A DNA stretch of 64,000 nt from Dendrocalamus latiflorus (taxonomy: Eukaryota; Streptophyta; Magnoliopsida; Poales; Poaceae). The stretch lies in assembly GCA_017311315.1 (NCBI GenBank), contig CM029660.1, positions 33,582,410 through 33,646,409 of the forward strand. Reading direction: 5' to 3'. The translations under genes and the position numbers were made by a program. The number at the start of each line of letters is the position of its first letter. The stretch's first letter is position 1. Shown here piece after piece: positions 1 to 10,150 of this stretch. The notes beneath the pieces are model-generated. The model worked only from the letters and a program-made list of their open reading frames with translations. It had not been told where the DNA came from and searched no databases.

Positions 1-552
1 GCAACAACAAAGGGACGGGGAAGGCGAGGCGTGGCCGAGGGAGCAGCTGCGCTGGGCGATGGCGGCGCACGCGAGTTGGGGCAACGACGTGCATAGAAGG
101 CAGGGGAAGGGAGCCGCATGGAGCGGCGGCGTGCGCAGAAGGCAGGGGAAGGAAGGCACTAGTTGGGGTGGCGGTGCTGGGCAGCGACGTGCGCAGAAGG
201 CAAGGGAAGGGAGGCACGAGTTGGGGTGGCAACGCACGGGGGAAAAGGATAACCTTGGCCGCCGCCGGATCCATTGCCTCCGCTTGTTGGGTCTCCTTCG
301 TGGCTCCGCCGGCTCCGGACTCCGCCGTAGCGCCTCCTCCTACTTCGCCGGGCGATGAGTCTTCTCCGCCGTCTCCTCCACGGTTGCCACTTGGGGGCGG
401 TGGAGAGTGGCGGCAAGAAGAGGGAGTGGCCATCGGCGAGCTGGCTCGGCCTCATCAGCGCCGAAGGTGGAGATGGGGGAAGGAGAGAGGGAGAGAGGCA
501 GTGGGGGCGAAGGAATGCCTTTTCACTTTTTCTTTTACATTGTACGATATAA
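1..552. other. GC-rich stretch without a recognisable gene
   Basis: GC-rich sequence (GCGG, GGGAAGG and GTGGCG words) opens small frames on both strands, but none has a recognisable domain or splice structure. A block resembling GTGCGCAGAAGGCAGGGGAAG repeats several times near 90-210, so it is internally repetitive. The equivalent in copy 2 is 44,501-45,052, where the sequence to the left (44,263) starts with CAAGGTTATTAAGGCG, a hAT-like terminus. This may be the interior of a non-autonomous element. Confidence 0.5.
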
Positions 553-2140
553 CAGTGTTTTTCTTTTTAATCAAATGACTCAGAAAAAGCTATCAGCCAG
601 TACATTACAATTTTAGTTAAAAATTAATAACTAAAAATCAAAAGCAGCTAGCCGAAGCCGGATTCAACGGGCCCTTTAAAACTTTGGTTGTCCTCACGCA
701 TATCAGCTCTGCTAAAAAAACACTCGATTCAATGAGAGAAATGCACTTTGCTTAGACCAAATGCTACTATTCAATCTGGTATTTAGATCGTGCCTAGCCC
801 AGGAAGCATGTAGCTCTCGCCTCTCGGCCATGGGGGTCATTACATTGGTTGGTACAAGTTCGAATAGGCTAAAGTTATACAGTAGCAAAATGGAGAATCC
901 ATAATACACGTTTGACCTGCCCGTAATGGCATAACTATCCTTTTGGTATTTCCCATTTAAGGGAAAATAAAAGAGAGAGCTTTGGACAGGTTGACGTATA
1001 GCTATCTTCTTCTTGCTATATATCTATCTCCTCTAATACGGGTCGTCCGATTTTCTCGACGTAGAATTGAATACTTATATGCAGCCTCTCGAATTATAGC
1101 AATCCTTTGTTACCAATGACGCTCTTTAATTCGCAAGATTACACACGCCGGATTTTACGACCAACAAGCAAAAGCCCTATCGCGCTCTTAATTTCCAGCA
1201 GAAAGGTTGAACGATCTCAATGTGCAAGAACTCTCAACTTTCTCTACTAAATTTGATTGGAATCAAAATATCAAAAATCATGCACAAAACCCATCTCCAA
1301 GTTATCTAGTCATCTACTGTTTTCTGATTTCTCATCTCGTCTGTAGTCGCCGTCCCCCGTACGTGAGCAAGGCTGCGCTATATATAGCGTTCTGCGTTCC
1401 ATAAGCTAGGGCCGGCTACTTCCGAGTCGGACTCATAATACGAGTAACACACGACTGGACTTTTGTTTTGGACTTAAGACATTAACCGTAATTACATGGC
1501 CAAATTTTGTATTAAATTACGGCACGCAGACCGTAAGGCTTGTACTGGGTAGACTGTATAGGTTTGAAGCCTGATGTTTCTCCATAGTTTTGGCCCCGAC
1601 CTTCCTCTCGGTGTCATCTTTATTTTCATTTTCACTTTAGGTTCGTACAGATCGAGTATAGACCTACATATAATTAAATAAAATAGTAATAACTCTGTAT
1701 CTTCAAGTATAATAATTAGAGACCTAATAAAATTAGAGTTCACCTGGTAATATTTAATGCGACTCAATAATTCTTTCCAGTTAAATAATATATTTAACTG
1801 AAAAGTACTACGCATATCTGTATCCACATCATCCTCCCCTTCTTAAAAAAAAGCCGTTCTCGACTTTTGATAGCCTAAAATTATACTAAACAAAAAATAC
1901 AATGTGTATGTATAGTATATATATTTGTCAATTACTCTTCTTCTATTTAGCATATCATGTACATTTGAAGGTGTAGTAGACAAAAAGAACAATACAAATG
2001 CATGATATATGTATAACTCAATTTTTGTGTTATTCTCATTATTTTGCACAAAGCATTTAGTACAACAGAAACCATAAAATGTATGCATTGCACTACTGTC
2101 ATTCACAACATCCTTCCTTCCAAACAAGACGACATCACAG
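553..2140. repeat. Tandem 1.6-kb unit A: duplicate of the cis-prenyltransferase 3' flank
   Basis: This segment repeats at 3,220-4,772 in the same order with moderate divergence. Shared landmarks include AATCAAATGACTCAGAAAAA, GGGCCCTTTAAAACTTTGG, a TATATATAGCGTTCTGCGTTC block and a long AT-rich tail. In the second unit the tail runs straight into the end of the cis-prenyltransferase CDS. In this unit homology stops at the CACAGCTG word that overlaps the end of that CDS, and the coding part is absent. It is therefore a duplicated downstream flank without its gene. No credible protein is encoded. Confidence 0.8.
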
Positions 2141-2404
2141 CTGTTCTCACTGCATGATAATACAGCAGAGTGAGAAATATGAAACACGCTATATCAAAAT
2201 AACGCAAAGATTAAATTCTACTGCAAATTAGAAGGGCAAGCTCATGACATGTACTTTTTATAGAAGTATCAATGCTAACACCTATTTTTCTACATTCCCC
2301 TTGTTAAAAATTTCCTAATGTTGTGATAGTTGTTTGGGCACAGGTCCGAGGATAAGGCACTCGCCTTCACCTAGCTATTGGTAGGGCTCTTCTCTGATAT
2401 GGTT

Positions 2405-2489
2405 TAGGGTGGCTAGGGGTAGAGTTTGACCGCGCGCGGGTTTGGGGAGCGGAGGCGAGAGCGAGACGAGGTCGTGGCCTCGTGGGAGA
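2405..2489. repeat. Direct repeat (left) flanking a gene fragment
   Basis: About 80 bp, containing GTAGAGTTTGACCGCGCGCG and GGCCTCGTGGGAGACT, recur at 2,813-2,897 with about two mismatches. The pair brackets a 323-bp coding-like fragment. The length is far beyond a transposon target-site duplication, so a local duplication or recombination event is more likely. Confidence 0.8.
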
Positions 2490-2812
2490 CTTTCTTCACG
2501 CATGGGCCGTCCTTCGGAGGCGGCGCCACCCCCGCGCCATCATCCAGGCCCCACTGCTTGAACACCGCACGCAGGGCATCCGCTGCGGGAACGGGAGACC
2601 TGTGAGGCTGTGACTTTTCGGCTTTTGAGAGCGAACAGACCTCATCAGAGGAAGCGAGAAATCGATACCATCGGGGGCCGTTGGTGTACTGCTGCGGCGG
2701 CGGCGGCGAAGGCTGGTCGATGTGGGCGGCAGCGAGGGTGAGGAGTACAAGGAGGAGGAGGAGAAGCCATGGGCGTGGAGTGGGGGTCGACTTGGTGAGG
2801 GACCGGAGCATT
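2490..2812 (-). pseudogene. N-terminal fragment of a secreted or receptor-like protein
   Basis: On the minus strand an ATG at 2,811 opens about 107 codons before the frame runs into the flanking repeat. The product starts with a basic n-region, then a strong hydrophobic core (WLLLLLLVLLTLAAA, about residues 15-29), which looks like a signal peptide. Later residues include DALRAVFKQWGLDDG and a PCVKK end. The pattern of an ALxxxxxxWGL segment followed by a proline-cysteine faintly recalls the N-terminus of plant LRR receptor kinases, but this is only a guess. There is no downstream domain. The fragment sits between two copies of an 80-bp direct repeat and is probably a captured exon. Confidence 0.45.
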
Positions 2813-2897
2813 GGGGTGGCTTGGGGTAGAGTTTGACCGCGCGCGGGTTTGGGGAGCGGAGGCGAGAGCGAGACGACGTCGTGGCCTCGTGGGAGAC
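2813..2897. repeat. Direct repeat (right) flanking the gene fragment
   Basis: This is the second copy of the 2,405-2,489 repeat. It continues into GC-rich sequence to about 3,060. That sequence looks like the original neighbour, because the two repeats differ only where the inserted fragment begins. Confidence 0.8.
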
Positions 2898-3219
2898 TCC
2901 GGCCAGCGGCGGGAGATGCGGCGAATCAGCGGCGCTGGGTTTGACGAGTAACCGCTGCAGAACGAGTAAAAAACCGCCCTTCCTGCGCAAAACGGGAGTA
3001 GAAGCACCAAACGGTGGTCGGTTGCTTTCGTGTGAACGTTACACGATTTCGTGCAAACCATCAGTCCTTAAAGCACAAATGGCAATTGGAAAATGTAACC
3101 CCGTTTCCAGCTTCGGCTACTGGATTCCGCCTTCTAAAAACCGGCTTTTTATTTTAGTTTTTTTGCCTTTTTGCTTTTTACTTTTTTCTTTATATTGTTC
3201 GTGAGATATATATAACTAA

Positions 3220-4772
3220 CGATGTTTTTCTTTTTTCTTTAATCAAATGACTCAGAAAAACTATCAACTGTTATACTACAATTTTAATCAAAAGTCAACA
3301 ACTAAAAATCAAAAGCAGCTAGCCGAAGCCGGATTTAACGGGCCCTTTAAAACTTTGGTTGTAAAACACTCGATAATGAGAGAAATGCACATTGCTTAGA
3401 CCAAATGCTACTATTTAATCTGGTATTTAGATCGTGCCTAGCCCAGGAAGCATGTAGCTCTCGCCTCTGCCATGGGGGTCATTACATTGGTTGGTACAAG
3501 TTCGAATAGGCTAACGTTATACAGTAGCAAAATGGAGAATCCATAATACACGTCTGACCTGTCCGTAATAGCATAACTATCCTTTTGGTATTTCCCATTT
3601 AAGGGAAAATAAAAGAGAGAGCTTTGGACAGGTTGACGTATGGCTATCTTCTTCTTGCTATATATCTATCTCCTTTAATACGCGGTCGTTCAATCTTTTC
3701 AACGTAGGATTGAATACTCACATACAGCCTCTCAAATCGTAATGATCCTCTGTTACCAATGCAAGAATGAACGCTCTTTAATTCGCAAGATCACACGCGC
3801 CGGACTTCACGACTACCAAACGAAAGCCCTATCGCGCTCTTAATTTCCAGCGAAACGATCTCAATTTGTAAGAACTCTCAACTTTCTCTACTAAATTTGA
3901 TTGGGATCAAAATATCAAAAATCATGCACAAAACCCATCTCCAGGTTATCTAGTCATCTAGTGTTTTCTGATTTCTCATCTCGTCTCTAGTCGCCGTCCC
4001 CCGTACGTGATGCAAGGCGGCACTATATATAGCGTTCTGCGTTCCGTAAGCTAGGGCCGGCTGCTTCCGAGTCGGACTCACAAGACGAGTAACACACGAC
4101 TGGACTTTTGTTTTGGACTCAAGACATTAACCGTGATTACATGGCCAGGTTTTAGGCTAAATTACGGCACGCAGGCCGCAAGGTTTGTACTGGGTAGACT
4201 ATATAGGTTTGAAGCCCGGTGTTTCTCCATAGTTTTGGCCCCGACATTCCTTTTGGTGCCATTTTTATTTTCATTTTCACTTTAGACTCGTACAGATCGA
4301 ATATAAATCTGCATATAATTAAATAAAATAGTAATAATTCTGTATCTTCAAGTATAATAATTAGAGACCTAATAAAATTAGAGTTCACCTGTTAATATTT
4401 AGTGTGACTCAATAATTTTTCCAGTTAAATAACATATTTAACTGAAAAGTATTATGCATGTCTGTATCCGCATCATCCTCCCCTTCTTCAAGAAAAGCCG
4501 TTTTCGGCTTTTGATAGCCTGAAATTATACTAAACAAAAAATACAATATGTATATATAGTATATATATTTGTCAATTACTCTTCTTCTATTTAGCATATC
4601 ATGTACATTTGAAGGTGTAGTAAACAAAAAGAACAACACAAATGCATGATATATGTATGACTCAATTTTTGTGTTATTCTCATTATTTTGCACAAAGTAT
4701 TTAGTACAACAGAAACCATAAAATATATGCATTGCAATACTGTCATTCACATCATCCTTCCTTCCAAACAAG
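3220..4772. repeat. Tandem 1.6-kb unit B, adjoining the cis-prenyltransferase 3' end
   Basis: This is the second version of the 553-2,140 segment. Read on the minus strand it lies directly downstream of the cis-prenyltransferase stop codon, so it probably includes that gene's 3' UTR and terminator region. Small minus-strand frames in both units (for example 4,152-4,388 and 1,492-1,827) are similar only because the DNA is duplicated. They have no recognisable domain and I do not call them genes. Confidence 0.8.
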
Positions 4773-4775
4773 ACG

Positions 4776-5645
4776 TCACAGCTGCTTCTTAGCCAGCTTT
4801 CTGTTTTGCTCTAGATAAGGGTAAACTCTCTGGTAGTGTAATATGGCCCAAACAAGGTGCCTAAAAGAGAACTCAGGCCACAGAGGATCTGGATTCTGCA
4901 AATGGCTAAACGTCGTCTGCCACAGAAGGAAATTGCTCAGCCGAGTCTCGCCTGATGTCCGGATCACAATGTCAGGATCTGGGCAACCGGCGCTGTACAT
5001 ATGGTGGTCCAAATCAGCCACCGAAATCTCGGAATGCACAGCATCATTTGCGGCATGAACATTACAGTTGCCAGCATGCTCTCTCTGCATCATACCCCTC
5101 TTTTCTGCACAGAGCTCGTTAACAGAGTTGACAATCTCAGAAGTCGAGTTGTATGGCATGCAAACGGAGAAGACCAATCCTGTGTTTTCAGCGGTGCTTG
5201 CCATCAGCTTCTGAGCTGCTAACTTCACTGGTTCACTTAACAGGTCCAAGTTCCCCCAGAAGTTGATCTTACAGTTAACCTTGTTGATGACATTTCTGTT
5301 CTCCAATAGTTCATTGATCTTTTCCTCCATCAACTCCATCAAGGACTGCACCTCATTAGGGTCTCGTTTAAAATTGTCGATACTAAATGCATACACTGTA
5401 ATATACTTCACGCCCATTTCATAGCAGTAGAGAAGGCTTGCAATTAGAGTGGAGAAGCCCACCCTGTGACCAGTGCCATCCTTGATACTTCTAAATTTAG
5501 CATATCTACGGTTACCGTCCATTATAAACGCAACGTGTTTAGGCATTGGGCCATAGGAGAGGACAGCTATGAGGCATTTGCGTAGAAAATTCTGCAAACT
5601 TGCAAGAACACCGGTTGTAATTATCTCATCAGGCTTCTTCTCCAT
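4776..5645 (-). CDS. cis-prenyltransferase (dehydrodolichyl diphosphate synthase family), copy 1
   Basis: An intact intronless frame of 289 residues. cis-Prenyltransferases condense isopentenyl diphosphate onto an allylic diphosphate in the cis configuration. The eukaryotic DHDDS branch makes dolichol precursors at the ER for protein glycosylation. Seen directly: HVAFIMDGNRRYA at residues 37-49 with the catalytic Asp43; TGHRVGF at 58-64; SIDNFKR at 88-94; and DIVIRTSGETRLSNFLLWQ at 225-243, which carries the Arg and Ser residues that bind the homoallylic substrate. WPEFSFRHL follows at 256-264. The length is normal for the family. A TCTAG|GATCC acceptor lies just upstream of the ATG, suggesting a 5'-UTR intron. 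There is no transit peptide, which argues against a plastid isoform. An apparently identical second copy lies at 49,284-50,153. Confidence 0.93.
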   Translation of the reverse strand: MEKKPDEIITTGVLASLQNFLRKCLIAVLSYGPMPKHVAFIMDGNRRYAKFRSIKDGTGHRVGFSTLIASLLYCYEMGVKYITVYAFSIDNFKRDPNEVQSLMELMEEKINELLENRNVINKVNCKINFWGNLDLLSEPVKLAAQKLMASTAENTGLVFSVCMPYNSTSEIVNSVNELCAEKRGMMQREHAGNCNVHAANDAVHSEISVADLDHHMYSAGCPDPDIVIRTSGETRLSNFLLWQTTFSHLQNPDPLWPEFSFRHLVWAILHYQRVYPYLEQNRKLAKKQL

Positions 5646-6010
5646 CTTTGGATCCTAGACCAACAAAATAAAACAGAAATGATCTTTAAAGATTTGAAAA
5701 GTGTCAGAAGATTTGCAGATGTCGGCACAACAAAAGTTACAGCTCTTTAAAGTTCTTTACATGCCTAACACCCTTCTACCCAAATGCTTATTTTTCACCA
5801 AGAGATTAATTTATATGCCACTGTTTACGAATCTAAATCTTACCACTGAAGGTGAGTAAGTGATAAGGGAGTCAAGCATTTTGACGAGGGACCGAGCAAG
5901 CAATAGCTAAGCTGCAAACAGGAAAAGACCACAAGGTTTCAGACTTCCTTGCACGGGTCAAGGAAAAAGCGAATGTTCACCCTCATAATTTGAGTACGAT
6001 ATATATAACA
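5646..6010 (-). other. Upstream region and probable 5'-UTR intron of the cis-prenyltransferase gene
   Basis: On the minus strand a polypyrimidine-rich stretch ends in GTTGGTCTAG, a plausible splice acceptor 10 nt before the start codon. The upstream 5' exon and promoter are not obvious before the repeat at 6,011-6,532, so the transcription start may lie at or beyond that repeat. The same layout exists in copy 2 (50,154-50,518). Confidence 0.4.
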
Positions 6011-6532
6011 CTAGTGCAGAATAAAGTGAGACATACGCTGGAAAAAAAACAGACATCAGGCAACAATTGATGCTCTATACTTTCTCAAGAAAGAAAAGGT
6101 ATGCATGCGTTAAGGGTTTAAATGAACATGCATCGTCTCTACCCAATTAAAATTCTGGAAACGCTGTTCAATTTGGCTTTTGGCTTTTTTTTATGACTTT
6201 TGGCTTTTGGTTGAAATAGTACCTAAGAGATTGTAAACTTTTTCTAAAACATTCAATTAAATAAAAAAAGAGGAAACAAAATGAAAACACTGTTATATCT
6301 CACGGAGAATGCAAAGGAAAAAGAAAAAAATAGTGTTAAGAAGCCAACGCGTTCCAAAAGGATTTTAGTTTCTAGAAGCTAAGAGCCAAAAGTCAAAAAC
6401 TGTTTAAACATAGCCTAAGACTTTTTTTATGTGCGAAACAAGAAGTATCTCAGACTATGAAATATCTCTATCATGACAACTGAAACTACCAACTTCAATT
6501 CCTTATAGAACTAAAGCTTGCAGAGAGACTAG
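6011..6532 (+). repeat. CTAG-bounded ~520-bp repeat 'P', forward copy
   Basis: The segment starts CTAGTGCAGAATAAAG and ends TTGCAGAGAGACTAG. An inverted relative lies at 9,635-10,150, a truncated one at 20,225-20,422, and copies sit in the second duplication. Inside are AAAAGCC/GGCTTTT-rich inverted stretches typical of grass miniature transposons. It encodes nothing. Its right end touches the first base of the SKIP31-like fragment. Its superfamily could not be assigned: the palindromic CTAG at each end could be a target duplication or part of the termini. Confidence 0.6.
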
Positions 6533-7783
6533 GAAGATGGGCGCGAAGCCGAGGATGAAGAGGACGACGACGACGACGGCCTCACCAGCTTCCTTGAATC
6601 CGAGATCCTCTCCAAATCCAACGCGGAGGACCCTCTCGATGTAAGTGCTCTCGATCGATCTCTCCCTTGATTGTCGTATGCAAATCTGGACGTGATTGGA
6701 AATCGGTTGTAGCAGGGGGAGGGTGAGGAGAAGGAGAAGCGGCTGGAAGATGATGCTAACAAGAATAAGAGGAAGCAAGATTCATAGTTTGACGGAAATG
6801 GCAGCGGCAGCGAGGAGGAGCAGAACAAGAGGGTAAGGAGGAAGGAAGGGGAAAGGGAAAGCTGTGGCTGACGTGCAGCCTCAGATCGATATGGGCATGT
6901 TCAGCAACATCCCGCCGGAGCTGTTCCAGCAGATCTTCAAGTTCCTCTCCTCGGAGGATCTCATATCCTATGCCCTCGTCTGCCATTTCATGAACGCTGC
7001 TGCCTCCGACGAGACCCTTTGGCGCCGCATGTAAGATAGCTAAGGCTGCACTTGTGATCCAATGTTTGCATTCGGTGCAATTCAACTCGATTAACATGTG
7101 TGATCCCTTTCCAATTTTTTAAGGTATTGCATGACGTGGGGCTTGTCCTCCAATGCTAAACTCAGGAAGTGCGCTTGGAAGAACCTCTACATCATGGTAA
7201 TCCCTTCTGTTCCTCATCGTTACTTCGAGTTAGAGCTCATCGAGTTTATGAAGATTAAAGATTAATTTACACAAGTTAGCTTCAAAGTTCACAGGCTATA
7301 GTACAGTTATCTTAATGTGAGAATTGCTACATAATTTTAACTAAAAATTTGCAGAGTAAGGACAAGCAGTTGAATGCGCAAAACTAACGGTTAAGTTTTG
7401 TCTAGGCATACTTACCGAACAGAGCCGCATAATCTTTTTGTTTCTTGCTACAGTTGTACGCACAAACTTGCTAATAATGTTATGTTTTTCTTAATCCCAG
7501 CGAGATAGCGAAGATATGGTTGAATTCGTGAGGAATACCCCTACAGAATTTAAGGAGTACTATATCCAGATGCAGGTTGCGAAAAGGAATCAAGCTCCCC
7601 TACCCTCAGAAGTAATCACTAATTTAGGTCCTTGTTTTATCTCTTTCATTTATCTTTCTTGTAGTTGTCCCACATACTAAAGAAATTGTCTTTCATTTAT
7701 CTTTCTTGTGCTGTTTAGGATCCCATATATTTATGTATCACTCTTTTTTATGATTCCGTAGCAACACACGGGCATTCAACTAG
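6533..7783 (+). pseudogene. SKIP31: SKIP31-like F-box gene fragment captured in a Helitron-type element (forward)
   Basis: Four exon-like blocks are visible: an acidic exon to 6,640 (donor GTAAGT), an exon of about 6,714-7,030, one at 7,124-7,196 and one at 7,501-7,611. The second carries an F-box core resembling IPPELFQQIFKFLSSEDL. The others contain RMYCMTWGL and YIQMQVAKRNQAPLP, as in plant F-box protein SKIP31, an SCF ubiquitin-ligase adaptor. An in-frame TAG follows the lysine-rich stretch of exon 2 (near 6,786), and an extra G near 6,838 shifts the frame before the F-box. The fourth intron is cut by a Helitron-like 3' terminus at 7,756-7,783. No intact product is possible. Confidence 0.8.
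7756..7783 (+). mobile_element. Helitron-type 3' terminus (forward)
   Basis: CCGT and ACGG form a short stem around a CA-rich loop (7,756-7,771). Then comes GGCATTCAA and the terminal CTAG at 7,780-7,783, followed by host T. A hairpin about 10 nt before CTRR is the hallmark of Helitron 3' ends. The same terminus occurs at 11,283, 21,535, 52,292, 56,631 and, diverged, 32,146. The matching 5' TC end was not located. Confidence 0.7.
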
Positions 7784-8643
7784 TACTGTAGATGTTGTTA
7801 GCTTTTTCAGCGTAATTAATTTGTTAAAAAAATAAAAAAATTCATCGTCACGAATAATACAAAAAAGGAATAAGGAGAAAAAACAAAAAAATCTTAAAAA
7901 AGCAAAAAGACAAAATTAAAAAACTAAAAATTAAAAGCAGAACCTTATTGGAGCAGGCCTTAAAAGCTACCGCTAACGGGCGCGCGGCCCGGCAAGCAAC
8001 CCACACCTGCTCCATCACCGCAACCCCCGCAATCCGGCAGCCGTTTCTAGCCGTTTCGTGACTTTCGTCCGTATTTTAGTCGTGACGCGCGGGAGTTGAC
8101 GAGTGGTGGTGTCTGCGGGGAGGCGCTCTGCTTCGCCGAACCAGGCGCCAGCACGACAAGGGAAAGAGAATCTTCACGAGTTCATGGCACTGCCTGCCTC
8201 CCCCTCCCGCCCGAACGGGTACAAAACCCCGACCCCCTCCTGCTCCTCCTCCCCCACTACCACCGAACCACGCCGTCAAATCTCTCCTCCCCCGCTCGTC
8301 GCCTCCCGAGCCCTGAGCACCGCAGGTTAGTTGAATCTTTTCTATAATTGATCCTCGGGTTGTGTGTTCTTACTTTGCTTCTCACACTTGCTCACCACGT
8401 GTTCGATGGAATAGCTGTGAGGTGTAAGTACGTGTGGTGGTTCTTGCTTGGGCCGATTCGAGACGGCGGTTTGGTTGATGCTAATCCACTAGTTGCTGCT
8501 AGTTGTGTTGTTGGAGTACTTACGAGTGCTAGTTTAGACTCCGAAGCTTGTTGCTAAATTTTGTAGTTTTCTGTGAAGTTATGGAAGCTTCTTCTTACCT
8601 TACAAGAACAGTACGAATTTGAGCAATAGTGCTTTATGCTGCT
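7784..8643 (+). pseudogene. Captured promoter/5'-UTR exon and intron of an unidentified gene (forward)
   Basis: After an AT-rich stretch with AAAAAGC words, the sequence becomes GC-rich and pyrimidine-rich (about 8,090-8,325) and ends in a good splice donor, CCGCAG|GTTAGT at 8,326. This resembles a plant 5' leader exon followed by its first intron. The following DNA (8,330-8,643) is intron-like. An inverted copy lies at about 10,400-11,282. No protein family is recognisable, and the leader has no convincing long frame. Confidence 0.5.
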
Positions 8644-8651
8644 TGCATAAT

Positions 8652-9385
8652 CATGGTTGTTCACCTAGCCTGCTCCCGCCGTTGACGCCGATCTTCGCCT
8701 GCTCCCGCCGCCGGCATGGATCTCCAGCCTTCTTCCGCCGCCGGCGTCCCCCTCCGGTGGGGAGAGGGCCAGACGCGGTGAGGTGAGGCGGCGAGGAGGG
8801 GAGGCGGTGGATCGGGCGCGGGGAGGGGAGGCGGCGGGGAGAGGAGGGCCAGAGGCGGGTAGGCGGCTGATCGGGCGCAGGAGGGGAGGCGGCGGGGAGA
8901 GGAGGGCCGGAGGCGGGGAGGCGGCGGATCAAGCGCAGGGAGGGGAGCTGGGGAGGCGACGGCGAGAGAGAGATGGGGGGGGGAGAGCGGGAGCGAAGCA
9001 GTCGGGCGAACTGGGGCGGCAGCTAGGATTAGGACGTGGAGTTATATTTTTTTTTAGTTTTTTGCGATTAAGTCCTCAGAGTTTCTAAAAATTACGACAA
9101 GACCCTTTTCTCAATAGATTTCTTCTAATTAGACCTTCAGAGTTTCTAAAAATTACAAATAAACCCTTTTCTCAATAGATTTCTTCTAATTTAGACCTCC
9201 TGAGATATGTTTATTTAGATAATTTATACTATTATGCTGCATGGTTATTTATTTTTCAGTCATATAAAGTATTATTTATCATCTAACTACTATCGTATAA
9301 TTGTCGCCATGGCGGACGCCTAGTCGACTAGGCGTCCAGGCGCTCCGGCCTCGTCGCGACTTGCCGGAGTGCCGTGACAACCTTG
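8652..9385. mobile_element. hAT-like non-autonomous element with 8-bp target duplication
   Basis: The insertion is bounded by TGCATAAT on both sides (8,644-8,651 and 9,386-9,393). It is absent from the inverted copy, where ATTATGCAAGCAGC is continuous at about 10,394-10,407. The ends are CATGGTTGT and, inverted, CAAGGTTGT, consistent with short hAT-type terminal inverted repeats. The interior is GC-rich with tandem GGGGAGGCGGCGG-like words, plus an AT-rich right part with a short repeated block (CAGAGTTTCTAAAAATTAC twice). No transposase is present. Confidence 0.75.
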
Positions 9386-9393
9386 TGCATAAT

Positions 9394-9634
9394 CTTGTTC
9401 CAGGAAAAGAAAAGGAAAACCTCTGTTCCTAAGGTGCTCTGAATGTTTTGTAGAATTTTCAGCATTATGAAAAAATTGTCTTTTTTTTTCTTTTCCCCTG
9501 TCGTGTCTTTCAGCAAGGTTAAAATTGTCAGATACTTTGGGCCACTATAAGAAATTGTGCAGTAAAGTCAATTAAACTGATACTGCAAATGCTAAGGTTA
9601 TCTCTCCCAATTTCGTTTTCTTTACACTAATATC
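9394..9634 (+). repeat. Inverted-repeat arm 'R' (forward)
   Basis: This segment continues the captured gene fragment interrupted by the hAT element. It is the reverse complement of about 10,151-10,393. It includes a pyrimidine tract ending TTTCAG, a possible splice acceptor, and a short frame containing TLGHYKK in the inverted copy. The gene of origin is not recognised. Its right end, CACTAATATC, meets the CTAG of the central repeat. Confidence 0.6.
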
Positions 9635-10150
9635 CTAGTCTCTCTGCAAGCTTCAGTTCTGTAAGGAATTGCAGTTGGTAGTTTCAGTTCTCATGATAAA
9701 GATATTTCATAGTCTGAGATACTTCTTGTTTTGCACGTAAAAGTCTTAGGCTATGTTTCTAACAGTTTTTGACTTTTGGCTCTTACCTTCTAGAAACCAA
9801 AATCTGTTTGGAACGCGTTGACTTCTTAACACGATTTTTTTTCTTTTTCCTTTGCATTCTCCGTGAGATATAACGGTGTTTTCATTTTTATTTAATTTTT
9901 ATTTAATTGAACGTTTTAGAAAAATCTTACAATCTCTTAGGTGGTATTTCAACCAAAAGCCAAAAGTCATAAAAAAAGCCAAAAGCCAAATTGAATGTCG
10001 TTTCCAGAATTTTAATTGGGTAGAGACGATGCATGTTCATTTAAACCCTTAACGCATGCATACCTTTTCTTTCCTGAGAAAGTATAGAGCATCAATTGTT
10101 GTCTGATGTCTGTTTTTTTCTAGTGTGTGTCTCACTTTATTCTGCACTAG
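9635..10150 (-). repeat. CTAG-bounded repeat 'P', inverted copy at the centre of a palindrome
   Basis: This is a reverse-oriented relative of 6,011-6,532, starting CTAGTCTCTCTGCAAG and ending TATTCTGCACTAG. The flanking DNA is inverted exactly at its ends (CACTAATATC on the left, GATATTAGTG on the right), so it is the spacer of a large inverted duplication. It also forms an inverted pair with the forward copy, bracketing a 4.1-kb segment. Confidence 0.6.

Noticed and set aside
1492..2187. Minus-strand frames of 111 and 114 codons repeated at 4,152-4,771 and in copy 2
   Set aside because: Their similarity reflects duplicated DNA; AT-rich, no domain, and one version is truncated.
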